Assembly: GCA_039545355.1 (NCBI GenBank)
Contig: BCJJ01000010.1
Span: 567,085-631,084, forward strand
Direction of reading: 5' to 3'
Length of the DNA stretch: 64,000 nt
Source of the DNA: Trichosporon coremiiforme
Lineage: Eukaryota; Basidiomycota; Tremellomycetes; Trichosporonales; Trichosporonaceae
Part shown: piece after piece, positions 31,949 to 45,059 of the stretch
Numbering within the stretch: the stretch's first letter is position 1
How the letters are laid out: each line of letters begins with the position of its first letter
Notes under the pieces: generated by a model
The model's input: the letters and a program-made list of their open reading frames with translations, nothing else
Told to the model about the DNA's origin: nothing
Database searches by the model: none
Made by a program: the position numbers and the translations under genes

Positions 31949-34900
31949 ATGTCATCACCGCTACCGCTGTCGCCCGCTCCGCGGCGGTGGCGCGCCGATC
32001 ACTCGCTCGTGGACCGTCTAAACCAGCTCGCAGAGAACAGTCCGTCGGGCGATCAGAGGGAGGTTGATGAGTTGGGCGCTCTGTTGTCTCCTTCGCCGGT
32101 GCGACCACCAACGCGTCCCGCATCAGTCCCGAAGCGACACGACAGCACGCGCTTCATAGACTCCGCCCACTCGGTCGCCTTATGTCGGCGCAGCACGCGG
32201 TCCAGTGCCACGCTGCGTCTGAGGCAGCAACCGACGGGCGAGAGCTTCGCGCGAGCGTACGATGATGTTTACGCGTCGCTGGACGCGCTCGCGAACCCGT
32301 TCAACATCTCCTCGCCCAAGGTCGTCACCCCCGTGGCGACGCCTAAAGCTGCGACTCCAAAAGTGGTCGACTCACCGCAAACAGCAAGAACGCCCGTACC
32401 GAAACCCGCCACGCCGAGGGCGGCATCAGAGCCGAAAGGGAAAGGAGGAAGCTCAGAAAGCTACCCCACAACACCGGCAGGACTCGGAGGACACGGGCTG
32501 GGCATCCGGCTTGGTTCTGGCGCCGTTGGCGAAAGCTCAAGGGTCAGTACGCCGAAGTCGATGACCATATCTGATGCGGCGGCCGTTGCGCGAAGTATCC
32601 CGCTGCCGCCATCGTCCAGCAAGAGCGCCGCGCTAAGCCCCGTGACGAGCTCGCCTGCGTCTCCAGCTCGGCCGAAGCGTGAACTTGGCGTATTGGCCTC
32701 CCCACTTTCCATCTCTAGTGTGGCGGGCAGCTTCCAGACTGCTATGTCCACGCATACCTCGCTGAAGCTCTCCAGCGCGACCCCTCCGCCATACTCGCGA
32801 GCCTCCTCCGAAGCTCCGCCAGTACCCAGCAAGTCTCCCAGCAAATCTCCGTTCCAGACCCGGCGCATGACGCCGACTAAGCGCACTGGCGCAACTCTCG
32901 ATGCCCCTGCTCCGAAGCGTTCATCGCCGACGAACGCGCCGAGCAAGGCGCGGGTGTCGAACCTGATGAAGATGTTTGAGACTGGTTCCTCGAGCTCAGG
33001 CTTACCCACGCGACCTGCTCCCGTGGGCGGAAGAAGCCTGGCGGGCATGAACGCGCCGGGACAGAGCTTCCGCACCGCTCCCGACACAGTGTCACCGAGT
33101 GCTGCCATCTCTCCGGCGCTTACTCATGCAGCTGGCGCGACGTCCCCTAGCTTCTCGCCTGGCCGCTCGACGCCGACTCGAGTACCCAGCGCAACGCCGA
33201 GCACGCGCGGTCGTGGACGGAGTGTTGGGCGGGTCGAGAGCCCGCCCTCAATGCTCGATGGACCGCGAGCTAGCTGGCAGGTCCGGAGTGCTCTCCCTCC
33301 GCCAGAGCAGCTCGACCTTGGCCCGCTTAAGTATGTCCCGCCGCCGACGCCGACGCCGACGCGGAAGCTGTCTAAGGCCTCGCCGTACGGTGCAGTCGGG
33401 AGGGGCCGCTCGACATCCTCTGGCTCAGTCATGGGCTCTGCGCTGCCTGTCGAGAAAGTCGCAGCCTCGCCTGCAACTCACGTTCCCGACATTCAGACAG
33501 CGTCTCCTCGCTCCGCCTCCAATTCCAAGCCTGCTACATCGCCCGTGTCGAACGTGCGCAGCATGATCGCCGCATGGCGTGCTCGCTCCTCGAGCTCGGG
33601 CGGTCCTCCGCCTCCGTCCTTCGGATCGGTGGCTGAGAGCCTTGTCGCGGAGCAGAAGGACGCGAGCGCTGCCAGTGGCACGGCCGGTGCCGCTGGGTTG
33701 GGACGGAAGCGAAGCTGGAATATGAGCATTCGCCGGCGGCGGCAGAATGAGCAGCGCAAGGCTGTTGTCGAGGAAGAGCCGGTGGACATCAATGCTGAGC
33801 GTCCACACTCGCCCCCCATTACTATCAGTAGCGGCGGATCGAAATCAGTTTCTGGCCATGGCTCCGATAGGTCGAACTTCAGCTTACCCCCGCGATCCGC
33901 GAACCCGTCCCCGCCGTCTATACCCTCGGCCCCGTCCGGACGCTCTTCCGACTGGCAGACGACCCAGAGCTCGCTTTCCCCTTCGTCCGACTCAGAGCCC
34001 ACTGGCGAGGTAAGCTGTCTTAGTCGCGATAATTTAGCTGATATCCAGCCCATCAAGACTGGCGTCCTGTACTACCTGCAAGTGCACGAGAGGCCCGCTG
34101 AGGAGTTCGCGTGGATTCGCGTCGACGCCCGCCTGTACGCGGACCGTCTTATCCTGAGGCAGCGGCTGTTGAATGGAATGGATCATCAGACGACGATCTA
34201 CCTCGACGATTGTGATGGTGAGCCTACTATCGATATTTGGAGCTGACAGAGGCAGAAGTGGTAAGCTCACCGAGCCCGACTAACAGCCGCTCGGACGACA
34301 TTGGGGCAGCGATTGCACGACGTGACCGTGAGCTCGCGAACCAGCTCTACCCTTTCCGACTTCAGTACGAGGAGGGCCAGGAGCGGCTCGGATGTGACAG
34401 TGCTATTGAGCGAGGTGAGCAAAATGCCACAGCTGGGTGTACGTGACCACAAGCTAACGTCAGTGCGCTGGGTGAGTGCCATCTGGGGAGTGCTCGACCG
34501 CCTCAGCACCGCTGCGCCGTCTCGCCCCGCTCCTTCGGTGCTCAGTGGAAACAGCAGCTCGATCGCTGGTTCGGCATCCACACGCCTGACGCTGTTGCAC
34601 TCGGCGCCGCAAGGTGTTGTCGACGATGCCGTCATCCCGACCGCAGGAGGCAGCGCTGCTTCGCTCGTCCACCGGGACTCGAAGCGGCTCAAGCCGCAGC
34701 GCTCCCTCCGCCGCGCGGCGAGTGATCTCGACCTCCGCGACGAGCAGATCGAGCAGCTGGTCGCTACGCGCTCCGAGCCATCGACATTCCTGACGCCCGG
34801 GCCCGCCAACCCGCCCACGATCGCGACGTATCCCGCCTCGTCTCTTCCGGGAGCGACTGTTGCCACCTTCCCCGAGTCACAGCGTACGCTCCAGCCTTAT

Positions 34901-37900
34901 CCTCTTTCTGAAGGTACGGCTGCCCCGACGGTGCATGCGGCGCCGACGATACCGCCCTTCGAGCCCTCGGAGCCCGGAGCGGTGCACGATGACGCTGTGT
35001 CGGATATCGGACCCTCGATCTCCGAGTATGCTGCGCCGGCGTCTCGCGGCACAGGGCGAGGAAGTGGGTCAGGATACGCTGCCTCGGCATCGACAGTGCC
35101 GAGCTCCAGTCTCAGCGCGACTGCGTACTCGGGGACGGCGGAGATGGAGACGATCGACGTAAACCGGCCCATGAGCTTCCCGCTTTCGGCGCCGAGCGAG
35201 ATCGTTATCCCGGGTGCGACTTGGCCGCCGGAGTCATCACGACAGACTAGGTCGGGGTCGGTTTCGGGATCTGGCTCGGGAAAATCGGATGGCACCTCTC
35301 CGCCAGGCTACACGAGTGAGCCATACGAGGGTCCGTACTCGGAGGTCGCTGTGCTTTCCATGTCTGCACAGACAACTGGGGCTGGGACCGACGCGGGATT
35401 CACGACAGCGACCGGTGCCAGAGGTACTGCGGCAGGGGTCACGGAGGGCTCGAGCGGTCTACCGTCCGTCACCGGCGCAGGCGGCGTGAAGCGTTCTCTC
35501 CGTACACCCGCGACCCCAACGAGCGAGTACAGTGCCTGGGCAACTGGCGAGTCGTCCGACGTCAGTCTGCTACCTGTTGAGACGGCTGACAGGTTCATCT
35601 CGCCCCGTCCTGGGTTCCTGCACGAGTCCGGCTCTCCTGCGTGGTCGAACACGGTCCGCGGGCAGAGTGCTAGTGAGACCTCCAGCCCGCAATGGACACA
35701 CGCCCAATCGCAGCACATGTCCGCGACGGCCACACCTAAGAGGTTGGCGCGTGAGCTTCCCGAGGGCTCGGCGTACGCAAGCGCTCCGGAAGCGTACCAG
35801 AGTGCGCAGGAGATGCACCCAGAGGAAAAGCGGATCACTAGCTACGCCAACCTCCCACCACTGCCGCCTTCGGACTTAAAGCCCAGCTCCAGCTCCAGCG
35901 GTTCGTCGGGATACAGGACTTCAGCGTCGCATGCTGCATTTCGGCCGGCATCCCACCTGTCCCGCTCCGACGTCGTCTTCCGTCACACAACGGGGAAGTC
36001 CATTCCGTCCAACCGCTCCGGACAGCCGAGCTCTCATCGTTCCACTCCGCAAGCATCGCATCACTCGTCGCCAGCTAGCGTCCACTCTGACCATCGCAGC
36101 TCGCACAACGCGCACTTGTCCGAGTCTAGTTATCGCCACTCGTCCTCATCTGGCTCTTCGAGCTTCCAGTCAGCCCCCGGATCCCATCACTCCGGCCGCA
36201 GCTCGCACCACTCCGTCCATCAATCTCGGCCCAGCTCCCACTCTGGCTCCGGTTCACAGCACTCTGGACCCAGCTCGCACCATTCGTCCAGCCGTATCTC
36301 TCAGCACTCTGGTCCGCCTTCTGAGCACTCGACCCCCGGTTCTCGTCACTCCGTGCCGCGGAAGGCACCGCCTCGAGAGTCTCAGCCGCAGCCGTACTCG
36401 ATCCGGGTCGACGTGCCCGTTCCTGGTCCACCGAGTGGCCCGTCGAGCTCCGGCTCATCGAGTTCGAGTGGCCACCACGGCTCATCACCGCTCACCGGCT
36501 CCGGCAGGACTGACGAGGCGACTGGCGACCCCTCATCTGAGAAGCAACGCGGGACCTCGACCTCCTCAGGCACGTACGAGAGTGCGAGTCCGCTTATGGG
36601 GCAGCTGCTGCGAGACGATGGACCTGTTCCTCTTCCCTCGGCTCCGTCGTCGGTCTCGTCCCCGCGCCCTCAGCCCATCACTGCCTGGGCGGCTGGCATC
36701 CAACCTCCGGCCTCTGAAGCCGGTAACCAGAGCTACTACACGGATTCCGCAGTCCCTTCTTTCGCCTTCTCTGTCACCGGCGTGGCACCTCCTACCTACA
36801 CAGCCCGCTCCACGGCTTTCACCACCGTCCACGGTGGCCCTTCGACAGCCGGTGTCTCCATCGCCACTGGGCGTACCTCCATGTACGCCAATGCTAGCAT
36901 CGCGGAGCCCTCTGCGCCGTCCGAACTACAGCCGCCGAAACCCCCATTTTCAGCGCCGAGCATTGCCGTTTCGGACCCACAATCGCCATTCGGAACGCCA
37001 CCCTTCGTCTCTGCCGTTCCTGTTTCCCCTGGGTGGAGCACGCACCGCGGCCCGCCCTCCTATGCGCCGAGTGAGGCCTCGGCTCTTCCGAGCAGGCCAT
37101 GGAGCGCTTGCGGCACGACCCCGTCCATTCCCAAGCAGCAGCAGCGTAGCACGACGCCGATGAGCATTGCAGACATCAATGTCGCCGACCTCGAGCGCAT
37201 GTCCAGTGTAGGCTCCAGTGCAAGCCGCCTGACCGAGATACCGAGACACTCCAGCTCCAGCAGCAGCAGCGGCAGTGACAACCGCCGGTCTAACAACTGC
37301 TCAGTACCCAGCGACCCGAGGGGTTACCGGACTGCAAGCATGCACGAGAGCTATGCCACCGGAACTGTAGCGTACACGACCGCAGAGGGTACGCGGTATC
37401 GCAGCATTGGCAGTACGCCGTGAGTATGCTACATCGCCTTGGAATCCTAGCTGACCCCCAGAACCCCGCATACTGCCATGTCTCTCCCGTCGACGATCGC
37501 GTCATCCGAGACGGCCATGCCTCCGTCGACGACCAGCATGTCGAGCATCCCCTCAACCTCGACCGAGACCGTCTCCAGTGTGCAGGGCTGGGCGCAACGC
37601 AGGCCCGACTATGCGGACGTCGAGCGCCTCACCGAGACATCGGCGCCGACGAGCATTCTGCCACCGTCGAGCGTCTCGACGCTGCCAGTAAGCTCGAGCG
37701 CCCCGTCAAGGTTCCGCAACGTTATTCCGAGCACGCTCAGCACGCAGCCTGGCAGTACGCAACCGCCGAGCACCTCCGTTCCATCGACGAAGCAGCGCAC
37801 TGTGTCTGGCTCTACGTCTGCGACGCAAGCGTGTAGCTCTCAGTCGTCAGACAGCAGTTCCGACGCAACGACCGCTCTCCTCCGTCCGTTCCTGAACCAC

Positions 37901-40900
37901 GGCCGGGGTGACGTCGCAATGAGCAGGCTCGTGAACCGCCTTCTGGCCTACGAAGACGTGCGCGATGCTCAGGCAATCGGCATGCGCTCGCAGCTCGACC
38001 GCATGGAGAAGACACTCAACAGTGTCGCGATTAGGGAGCTACCAGCGCGTGAGGTCATCATTCGGGAGATCGAGCACGGTCCGCCTCCAGTTCCGGCGAA
38101 GGACGAGCCGAGAGAGCCATCCTCATCCTCGTCTTCGAAGTCGTCGTCATCAACGGCAACGCCGGTGAAGAAGATCCCACGTAAGCCTCCCCCCTCGCTG
38201 CCGGCTGAGACCGAGCCCGAGTCGGAGGAGTCGTACACCGAGGCGAACACGGGTATGGCGGACGCTGAGACGTTATCAGTGCATTCGGACAGCTCCGAAG
38301 AGACGGCGATGCCGACCACTCCGCAGATGGCCAGCATTAATCTAGATATCACTTCGCGACTTGACCACATGGACAGTCTCTTCGGCAAGGTCCTAGGTCA
38401 GCAGCAGATGCTGATGGATGAGCTTGACCGCCGCGATCCCTCGCGCTTCGAGCAGCTCCTCGCCCGCATCCTGGCTATGCACCTCGGTGATAGCGGTACT
38501 AGCAGCCCGACGTCCACTGTTCGCTCGTTCTGGCCCGAGGGCGACTTCTATCCCGGCGCCAGCACTGTCTCCTCGAAGGACGACCCTCGCACTCCCCACG
38601 CGTACACGGTCGCCAGTTTCGGCTCGAGCTCGCAGTCTTCATCGTACCAGTACAACCCCTCCGCGGACCCCGAGTTCCGGGGCATGCCCACCCCGCTCGG
38701 TTCGGAGATCGCGCCTCCCTGGATTCCGCCGCCCATGGAACTGCCCGATAACGTCGTGAACCGGTTCCGGCAGAAGAGCCGGACCAAGGAGGAGCAGCCT
38801 CAGCTGTCGCAGCATCCCCAGCAGACCGTAATCTACTACCCCCAGCAGCAGGCTGTGCCGGGCGAGTACCCGCGCCAACCCTCGCCGCAGGAGAGCGTGC
38901 CAGAGCCGTTCCGGGATGCTGACTCGAACGATGGCCATGGCGGGCGCGACATTCGCCCAATCTCCTTCACCATTGAGCGGGAGCAGCGTTCTCGTGATCG
39001 TCCTCCTAATGCGCCTACGTTTGACTCCGACGAGCGCAACAACATATACCGTGGACCTACGCCCCAGGAAAACCTAAGTCTGCCTACTCCCCCTCAGGAC
39101 CGCCGGTGGAAGGACCGTGACCTTCCTCAGGCGACCATCGCACCACCCGTCTTCAACCCCGGATCTGGTCCTGGCTCCGTCCCGCTTCCTAATATGGCTC
39201 CCGGCTCTGCCTTCACTCACCCTCCTCGTGCCCAGAGCATGCCGCCTGGTCCCATCCCGGCGCGTGGAACGCCGGGCTTCGTTCCTCACATGCCTACTTC
39301 GGGTCTCCGCAACCCTTACCCTCCGGTGGTGAACCCGCTCCGCACGCCCGCTCGCACCCCCATGACTACTCCGTGGAGACGCGGCTTCGGTCCCGGTTGG
39401 CGCCCGCCCATGGTGCGCAACATGGGCATGATGCAGCCCGGTCTCCGTCCTGGTATATTCCCGGGCATGCCTGTTCGCCCTGGTGGCCCAGGTGGTCTCC
39501 ACCGCCGCTGGGGAAGCGGTTTCGATGCTGTGGACAAGCAGCGCTTGTCCCATGGCTCTGATGCCGGCAGCGTCTCCACGACCAGCAGCAAGACCACCAA
39601 GTCGAGCAAATCGAGCAAATCGAGCAAATCGAGCAAGTCGAGCAAGAGCACTAGCACGACCGAACTCAAAAAGCAGAACGAGCAGGAGCTGGCCGAGATC
39701 GAGAAGAAGCGCGACGAGCTAGAGAAGGAGCAGAAGGCGTTCGAGGACGCCCAGGCTAAGGAGCTCGTCGACCACGTAGCCGAGGAGGCCGAGAAGGTAC
39801 GCGCCGACGAGAGGAAGCGGATCGAGGACGAGTCTCGCGCTCGTGACAAGGAGCTTGAGGAGAAGTTCGATGAGAAGCTCGAGGAGGAGCTGGATAGGAT
39901 CAAGAAGACTCACCTCGAGGTGCAGGCAGCGCAGCCCTCTCCCCAGCCCCAGTCTGACACTTCCGTCGCCGCCACTCCGGACGCTCCCGTCATTCACATT
40001 GATGTGGCGAGCCCGCACAGCCACAGGAGCTACCGCAGCTACCCCATGTCGCGGTACAGCTCATCGATCTCGAGCGTGTCGCCGAGCTCGGCATCCGAGG
40101 ACGCTATATTGACGCCCAACACGAACAACATCCAGGTGAATTTACAGATTGCGGCGGTAACTGACGAATAGCTCAACGAATGGCTCCAGAAGCAGCAGAA
40201 GAGCGGCATGGCCCCGAGCGAGGAGCGCATGGCGCGCTATATGACCGGCGTCAGCGAGCAGATCAACAGCCTTTCGGCGCACATGAAACGCGAGCTCGAT
40301 GACCTGATCCTGTGCATGAACGATCTCCGCCAGGCGACCCGCCTGACTCGAGTGCAGGCTCGCGTCCTCTCAGATGGTACTGTGCAGTTGATGACTGGCG
40401 AGATCGTCGACGGCATCCGTGGCGAGAGCCAGCCGGGTGCTGAGCGCATCACAACCGCTGGACCGCACGTTCAGGGTCGAGTTCTTCCGGACGGTACCGT
40501 CATGGTCGGCGACAACGAGCTCGAGGGCATCCGCGGCAGCCCGCGCGAGCCGGAGACGAAGGCCGAGGCCGAGGAGGTCGAGAAGCGCATCAAAAACGCG
40601 GTGCAAGTCGAGCGCCTCTCACAGCTCGAGGAAAGACGTAAGCTTTAACCTTCGGAATCCAGCTGATAGCAGTCCGTGACATCCTTTCAGTTACGCAGAG
40701 CGTGTACGCTCCGAGTGAGCGTGGTCGCAGCCCCGCTCGCAGCTCGCACACCCACCGTAGCCACCACAGTCACCACAGCAGCCACCACAGCCACCACAGC
40801 CCGCCCCGAGACCGCGAGGTCACTAGGGAAACAACGGCGGACAAGGAGCGCATTGTTGAGAAGACTCACATTGAGAAGGACAAGGAGAGAGACGTCAAGC

Positions 40901-43900
40901 TGCTGCCGAGCGCGCCTGCCGTTCCGACACCGCCGGCGACGGTGGCAAGTCCGTCTGGTGAGGCCCCGGCGCCGAAGAAGCCGCGCGTTATCGAGGAGAC
41001 TAGAGAGGTGAGGGTCATACAGGCTATGACGAAACTAACTCCTAGCTCCAGTGGGTCGATGCCCAGCCTGGCAGGCTCGGCGTCGCGCGCACCGTGTCTG
41101 AATACGGCGGTGTCATCCCCGCACCCATTGTTCCAGCTGCCATTCCTGCGAACCTTACCCCGCCTGGCCTCACGCGACAGGCTCCCGGCCACGGCATCGG
41201 CTCCGATACGCCGACGACCGCTGTACCCCCCTCGCGCCAGCCTCTCTCAGCCGTCGCCAATGTGCCACCTACGCTTAAGGAGCCAAAGGAAAGGAAGGAG
41301 AAGCCGGTTTGGAGCACCAACCCTCCCCATTCCAGCCGCCATAACTCGCCCGCTCAGCCACAGACTAAGCTCTCGCCGGAGCACGAGGTTAGAACTCTCG
41401 GCAACATTCCGACAAAGAGCTCGCCGAAACAGGAGCCTCAGTCGTTGGGTAAGGGTCCGAGGGCGTCTTCGCCCGAGCCCGAACTCCACGTCTTGGGCAA
41501 CATGGCTAAGGGCCCCACTCCGGAGAACACCCCGAAGGCTAAGCCTGCAAAGCTTCCCGCCGACGCGGCGAAGCCGAAGAACGCTAAGAAGAGGAAGGAG
41601 GGCAAGAAAGTGGATGACGACGCCGCGTCCAGGTCTTCCGGCATCGACAGGATGGGCGAAGAGTACTCGACTCTCGGCAACCTGCGTGTCATGAACCCTG
41701 ACCCCGCTCCCGAGAAGCTGAGCTCGGTGCAGTTCGCTGAGCCGGACGAGAAGGAGAAGAAGGGCAAGGAAGAACAGAAGGCACCGCCAGTGCCCCCTCC
41801 GCCCCAGAAGAGTCTGCCTGTTCCGCCTGTTGAGCCCATCGACGGCATCCCGCCCGCCATCGACTACTCGAAGGTCAAGGATGGTAAGAAGGACAAGAAG
41901 GGCGACGCCGACAAGGACAAGCTTGCCAGCATTCTCAAGCCTTCATCTGGCAATGCCGGAGACAGCTCTTCTGAGGTTACTACCAAGGCCGCGGACAAGT
42001 CCACCGACAAGACCGGTGAAGAACCTGTCACCGCCCTGGGCAACACGGCTACCACGACAGACGATAAGGCTAGCAAGCTAGAGGCGCCGGGTCGACCGAC
42101 CAGCGCCTCAGCAGGCAAGACCGCAACTAAGGTCATTGCTGGTGCCAATAAGCCCGAAACTGCTAAGGAAATTCCTGGAGCAAAGAAAGATGGCAAGGAG
42201 CCCGTCACGACGCTGGGCAACATGGCGACCAAGGACGACAAGCCTGACGATAGAGCCGACAAAGACGGTGGAAAGTCAGCTGCCCCTACAGGCAAGCCTG
42301 ATGCTCCGAAGGCCGAGGTCAAGAAGCCCGAGGAGAAGAAGGAGTCTGACCGCATGCCCATCTACGACCTTGTCACACTGCCTAACGGACAGCAGGGACT
42401 GGTTCGCACCGGCTCGATTGCAATGCCCAGCAAGCCCAAACCTGCCTCGGAGCCGACGCTGGAGCCCACTGCTGCTCCTACATTCCCTGCCGGTGCTACT
42501 CAGCCTTCCAATCTGGGCAAGCCGGCCGCTGGTGACAAGCCCTCGGACGGCTTTAAACCTGTTCCTGTGAAGCCCGAGGAGAAGAAGAGTGTCAATGCTC
42601 CCGCCCCTCCTGCAAAGGACAGCGAAGAAAAGCCCGCAAACATGCTCAGCAACGTGTGCGGCGACAAACCGCCGCGCGTACTGCCGACGCCTCCTGGCCC
42701 GGCGGGCGGCGCTAAGCCTCCATCGTTAGCATCTGCTGCGCCGAAGAGCGATGCACCTGCCAGCGAACCAGCCAAGCTAAAGAAGGGCTCACCGCCACAC
42801 CCCGTCACGCCGCCGACCGCTCCTGCCGACGAGCCGTCCACCCCGCCGAGCCGGGTCATGCCAAGTATGGGCGGACGCCCTCCCTCGATGCACTCTGGCC
42901 CGCCTGCATCTATGCTCTCCGGACTTCAGCGCAACAATGGGCACCGACCTTCTGGGCCGCCGCCCGGACGCCCCGAGACTATTCCGGAGCATCCGGGTGC
43001 CGACGAGGAGACTGAGCAACCTGTTCCTCCGCCTGCACGACCGCCGTCCGCTGGACCAGGTGGACCTTCTGGTCCCCCCTCCGGTCCCCCTAGTGGCGGT
43101 CCTGGTGGACCGGGTGGCTCTGGAGGGCCGCTTCCGAGCAAGGCACCCAGCAAGGCTCCATCAATTGTCTGCGGACCGCCGCCAAGTGGACTTCCTGGAT
43201 CGGCACCTCCACTGAGCGTCCGCCCGCCGCCAGACCACGCTGGCCCGCACTGCGACCACTGCTGTCCGAACGAGCCGCGCAAGGGATACCAGCCGCGTCT
43301 GCCTCCTGGAGGACTTAGCCTGCCGGCGCCGTTGGCGCCGCCGTCTGCGCCCGCGATGGACGAGAAAACTGAGGGGAAGAAGGAAGGGAAGAAACAGGAG
43401 CCGAAGAAGCCGGAGAAGAAGAAGGACGAACCGAAGAAAGATGGGCCGAAGGAGGACAAGAACGCCGCGCCCGCTGCTCCTCCGGCACCCAAGCCCGCCG
43501 ACAAGCCTGCAGGTGAGTTGGACAGGACTGGTAGAACTGACAGAACAGCCGGTCGAACAGCCGGTCCCGCGGAGGATGCGGACGCCTCGTCTACGCATAC
43601 CGTGCGCGCCGAGCCAGGACCCGCGCCGCAGCCCAACTTGCCCAAGGCTGCTGCCAACAAGAACACCACCGCCGACAAGCCCGCGAAGGGCGAGAAGGAC
43701 AAGGGCAAGGGCGACAAAAAGAAGGGTAATGAGCAGCCTGCAGACAAGACCGCTCCTGCGGGGCCTGGCGTCACCGAGGCCATGTTCAAGGACGAGGTGA
43801 AGAAGGCGGAGGAGCGTGACAAGGCTGCTGAGGTGCGGCATAAGGAGGAGGCGAAGAAGGCGGAGGAGCGTGAGAAGGCAGCCGAGGCTCGTCACAAGGC

Positions 43901-44847
43901 GCTCCTTGAGGCTGTCGCGAAGATCGCGGCCGGTGTCGAGGCGCTGCTCGAGACGGACGACCTGGAGCCAGCCAATGTGAAGAAGGCGAAGGAAGCCGTG
44001 ACGAAGCGGCGCGCGGACAAGGCGACCCTCGCGAAGAAGATGGACGAGTTCCTGCAAAACATTCTCAAGGACACGAACGCGCTGAAGAAGATTTCCGAGG
44101 TTGAGGCGAAGGATCCTGGGAAGGCACCTATGGTCAAGACCATTCTCGAGACCTACAAGCAGTCGGGAATCGAGCAGTCCAAGTGGCTCAAGGATTTGGG
44201 CCAGAACATTATGGACCACAACTCGAACCAGCACAAGCTCACCCAGGACGCTGCCAAGCAGTGGGCGCGCGAGCAGGTCGGCTTCAACCTCGCCGGCTAC
44301 CTCGACGACTTCTGCAAGTCGATCGCAGGCGAAGTCCGCTCCCTCCTCAAGGAGGTCGGCGACCTGCGCGAGCAGCGCCGCGCCATGTACATGTGAGCTA
44401 ACTCGGACCGTACTTGAGCTGACGACCAGGGAGCTTGCGGATCTCTTGCTCACCAAGGGCCGTCAGAGCGGCGGCGACCTCATGGCCGTCCTACCGTATC
44501 CGAGTAAGCCACCTGCGAAGCCGGCCGCGCCTGCGGACAAGAAAGTGAGTCACAACCCGCGATGCAGGTGAGCGTGCGCTGACGTCAAGAAGCCTGAACC
44601 GAAGAAGGCCGAGGAGAAGAAGCCCGTCGTGCCGCCGGCCTGGACGAGCTACATGGCCCCCGCACCCTTCGCCGCCATGGGCATGTACCCGTCCACGGCG
44701 AGACCACTCCCACCCGCCCCCGGAGGAGCGAGCCTCTCCACCCACCCGCTCCCCGTTCCCCCTGGCCCGCCCGGCATCGTCACGATGACTCCAACAGTCA
44801 TGCCCGAGCCCCGGCCGACGGGCGGCAAGCCGCTGCCTAAGACGTAG
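31949..44847 (+). CDS. giant (~4,173-residue) PH-domain, coiled-coil, low-complexity protein of unknown function
   Basis: Ten exons: 31949..34009, 34049..34217, 34256..34414, 34464..37419, 37462..40135, 40172..40637, 40691..41007, 41046..44392, 44430..44544 and 44590..44847. All nine introns are 36-53 nt with matching phase, which argues for one gene. Residues ~688-810 form a PH-like domain (TGVLYYLQVHERP, FAWIRVDARLYADRLIL, YPFRLQYEEGQERLG, IERVRWVSAIWGVLDRL). Long Ser/Pro/Thr-rich regions flank it, with a His/Ser tract (~1325-1430), an SSK tandem array, a charged coiled coil (~2517-2602), a helical segment starting LNEWLQKQQK (2674), a duplicated DGTV motif, repeated LGN motifs, and a conserved-looking helical C-terminal domain (~3846-4090: EAKKAEEREKAAEARHK, ICK-like CKSIAGEVRSLLKEVGDLREQRRAMYM). 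I recall giant basidiomycete proteins with the same PH signature, all uncharacterised. Membrane or cortex scaffold is inference only. Confidence 0.85.
36050..36360 (+). repeat. His/Ser-rich low-complexity tract in the giant gene
   Basis: About 100 codons made mostly of Ser, His, Gly, Pro and Arg in short SxHHS-like words (for example SSHHSVHQSRPSSHSGSGSQ), without an exact period. A second small His/Ser array (HHSHHSSHHSHHSPP) is at 40757-40806. Confidence 0.8.
39602..39655 (+). repeat. 9-bp tandem repeat encoding Ser-Ser-Lys
   Basis: Six consecutive units of TCGAGCAA(A/G); the first four are identical and the last two end in G. In-frame SSK units directly precede the acidic/basic coiled coil. 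Such an array can change length by slippage without breaking the frame. Confidence 0.92.
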
Positions 44848-45059
44848 TCGGGCTCCTTCAAAAGTAACTAGCAACCGTACCAGTTATCAGAATCATCAGT
44901 TTCGACATTTTTGGGTGTATTTTCCTTTTCTTCTTCCCCACTCCGACTCCCATTGTCAGTACAAGTAGTAACGACCCTGTGAATAGTAAAGACAAGTTAG
45001 ATTACGAATGTGAACAAATGCACATGGTTCGCTGTAAGCTGGTGATGTTACAATGGAGG

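Noticed and set aside
36050..36360. Possible CRISPR-like or satellite array
   Set aside because: Repetition is at the amino-acid level inside a coding exon, without constant repeat and spacer lengths; organism is eukaryotic.
35931..37163. 410-codon alternative frame inside the giant gene
   Set aside because: Out-of-frame reading of repetitive Ser/Pro/His codons.
43161..44456. 431-codon minus-strand frame opposite the giant gene 3' end
   Set aside because: Leu/Arg/Val-rich antisense shadow of Lys/Glu/Ala codons.
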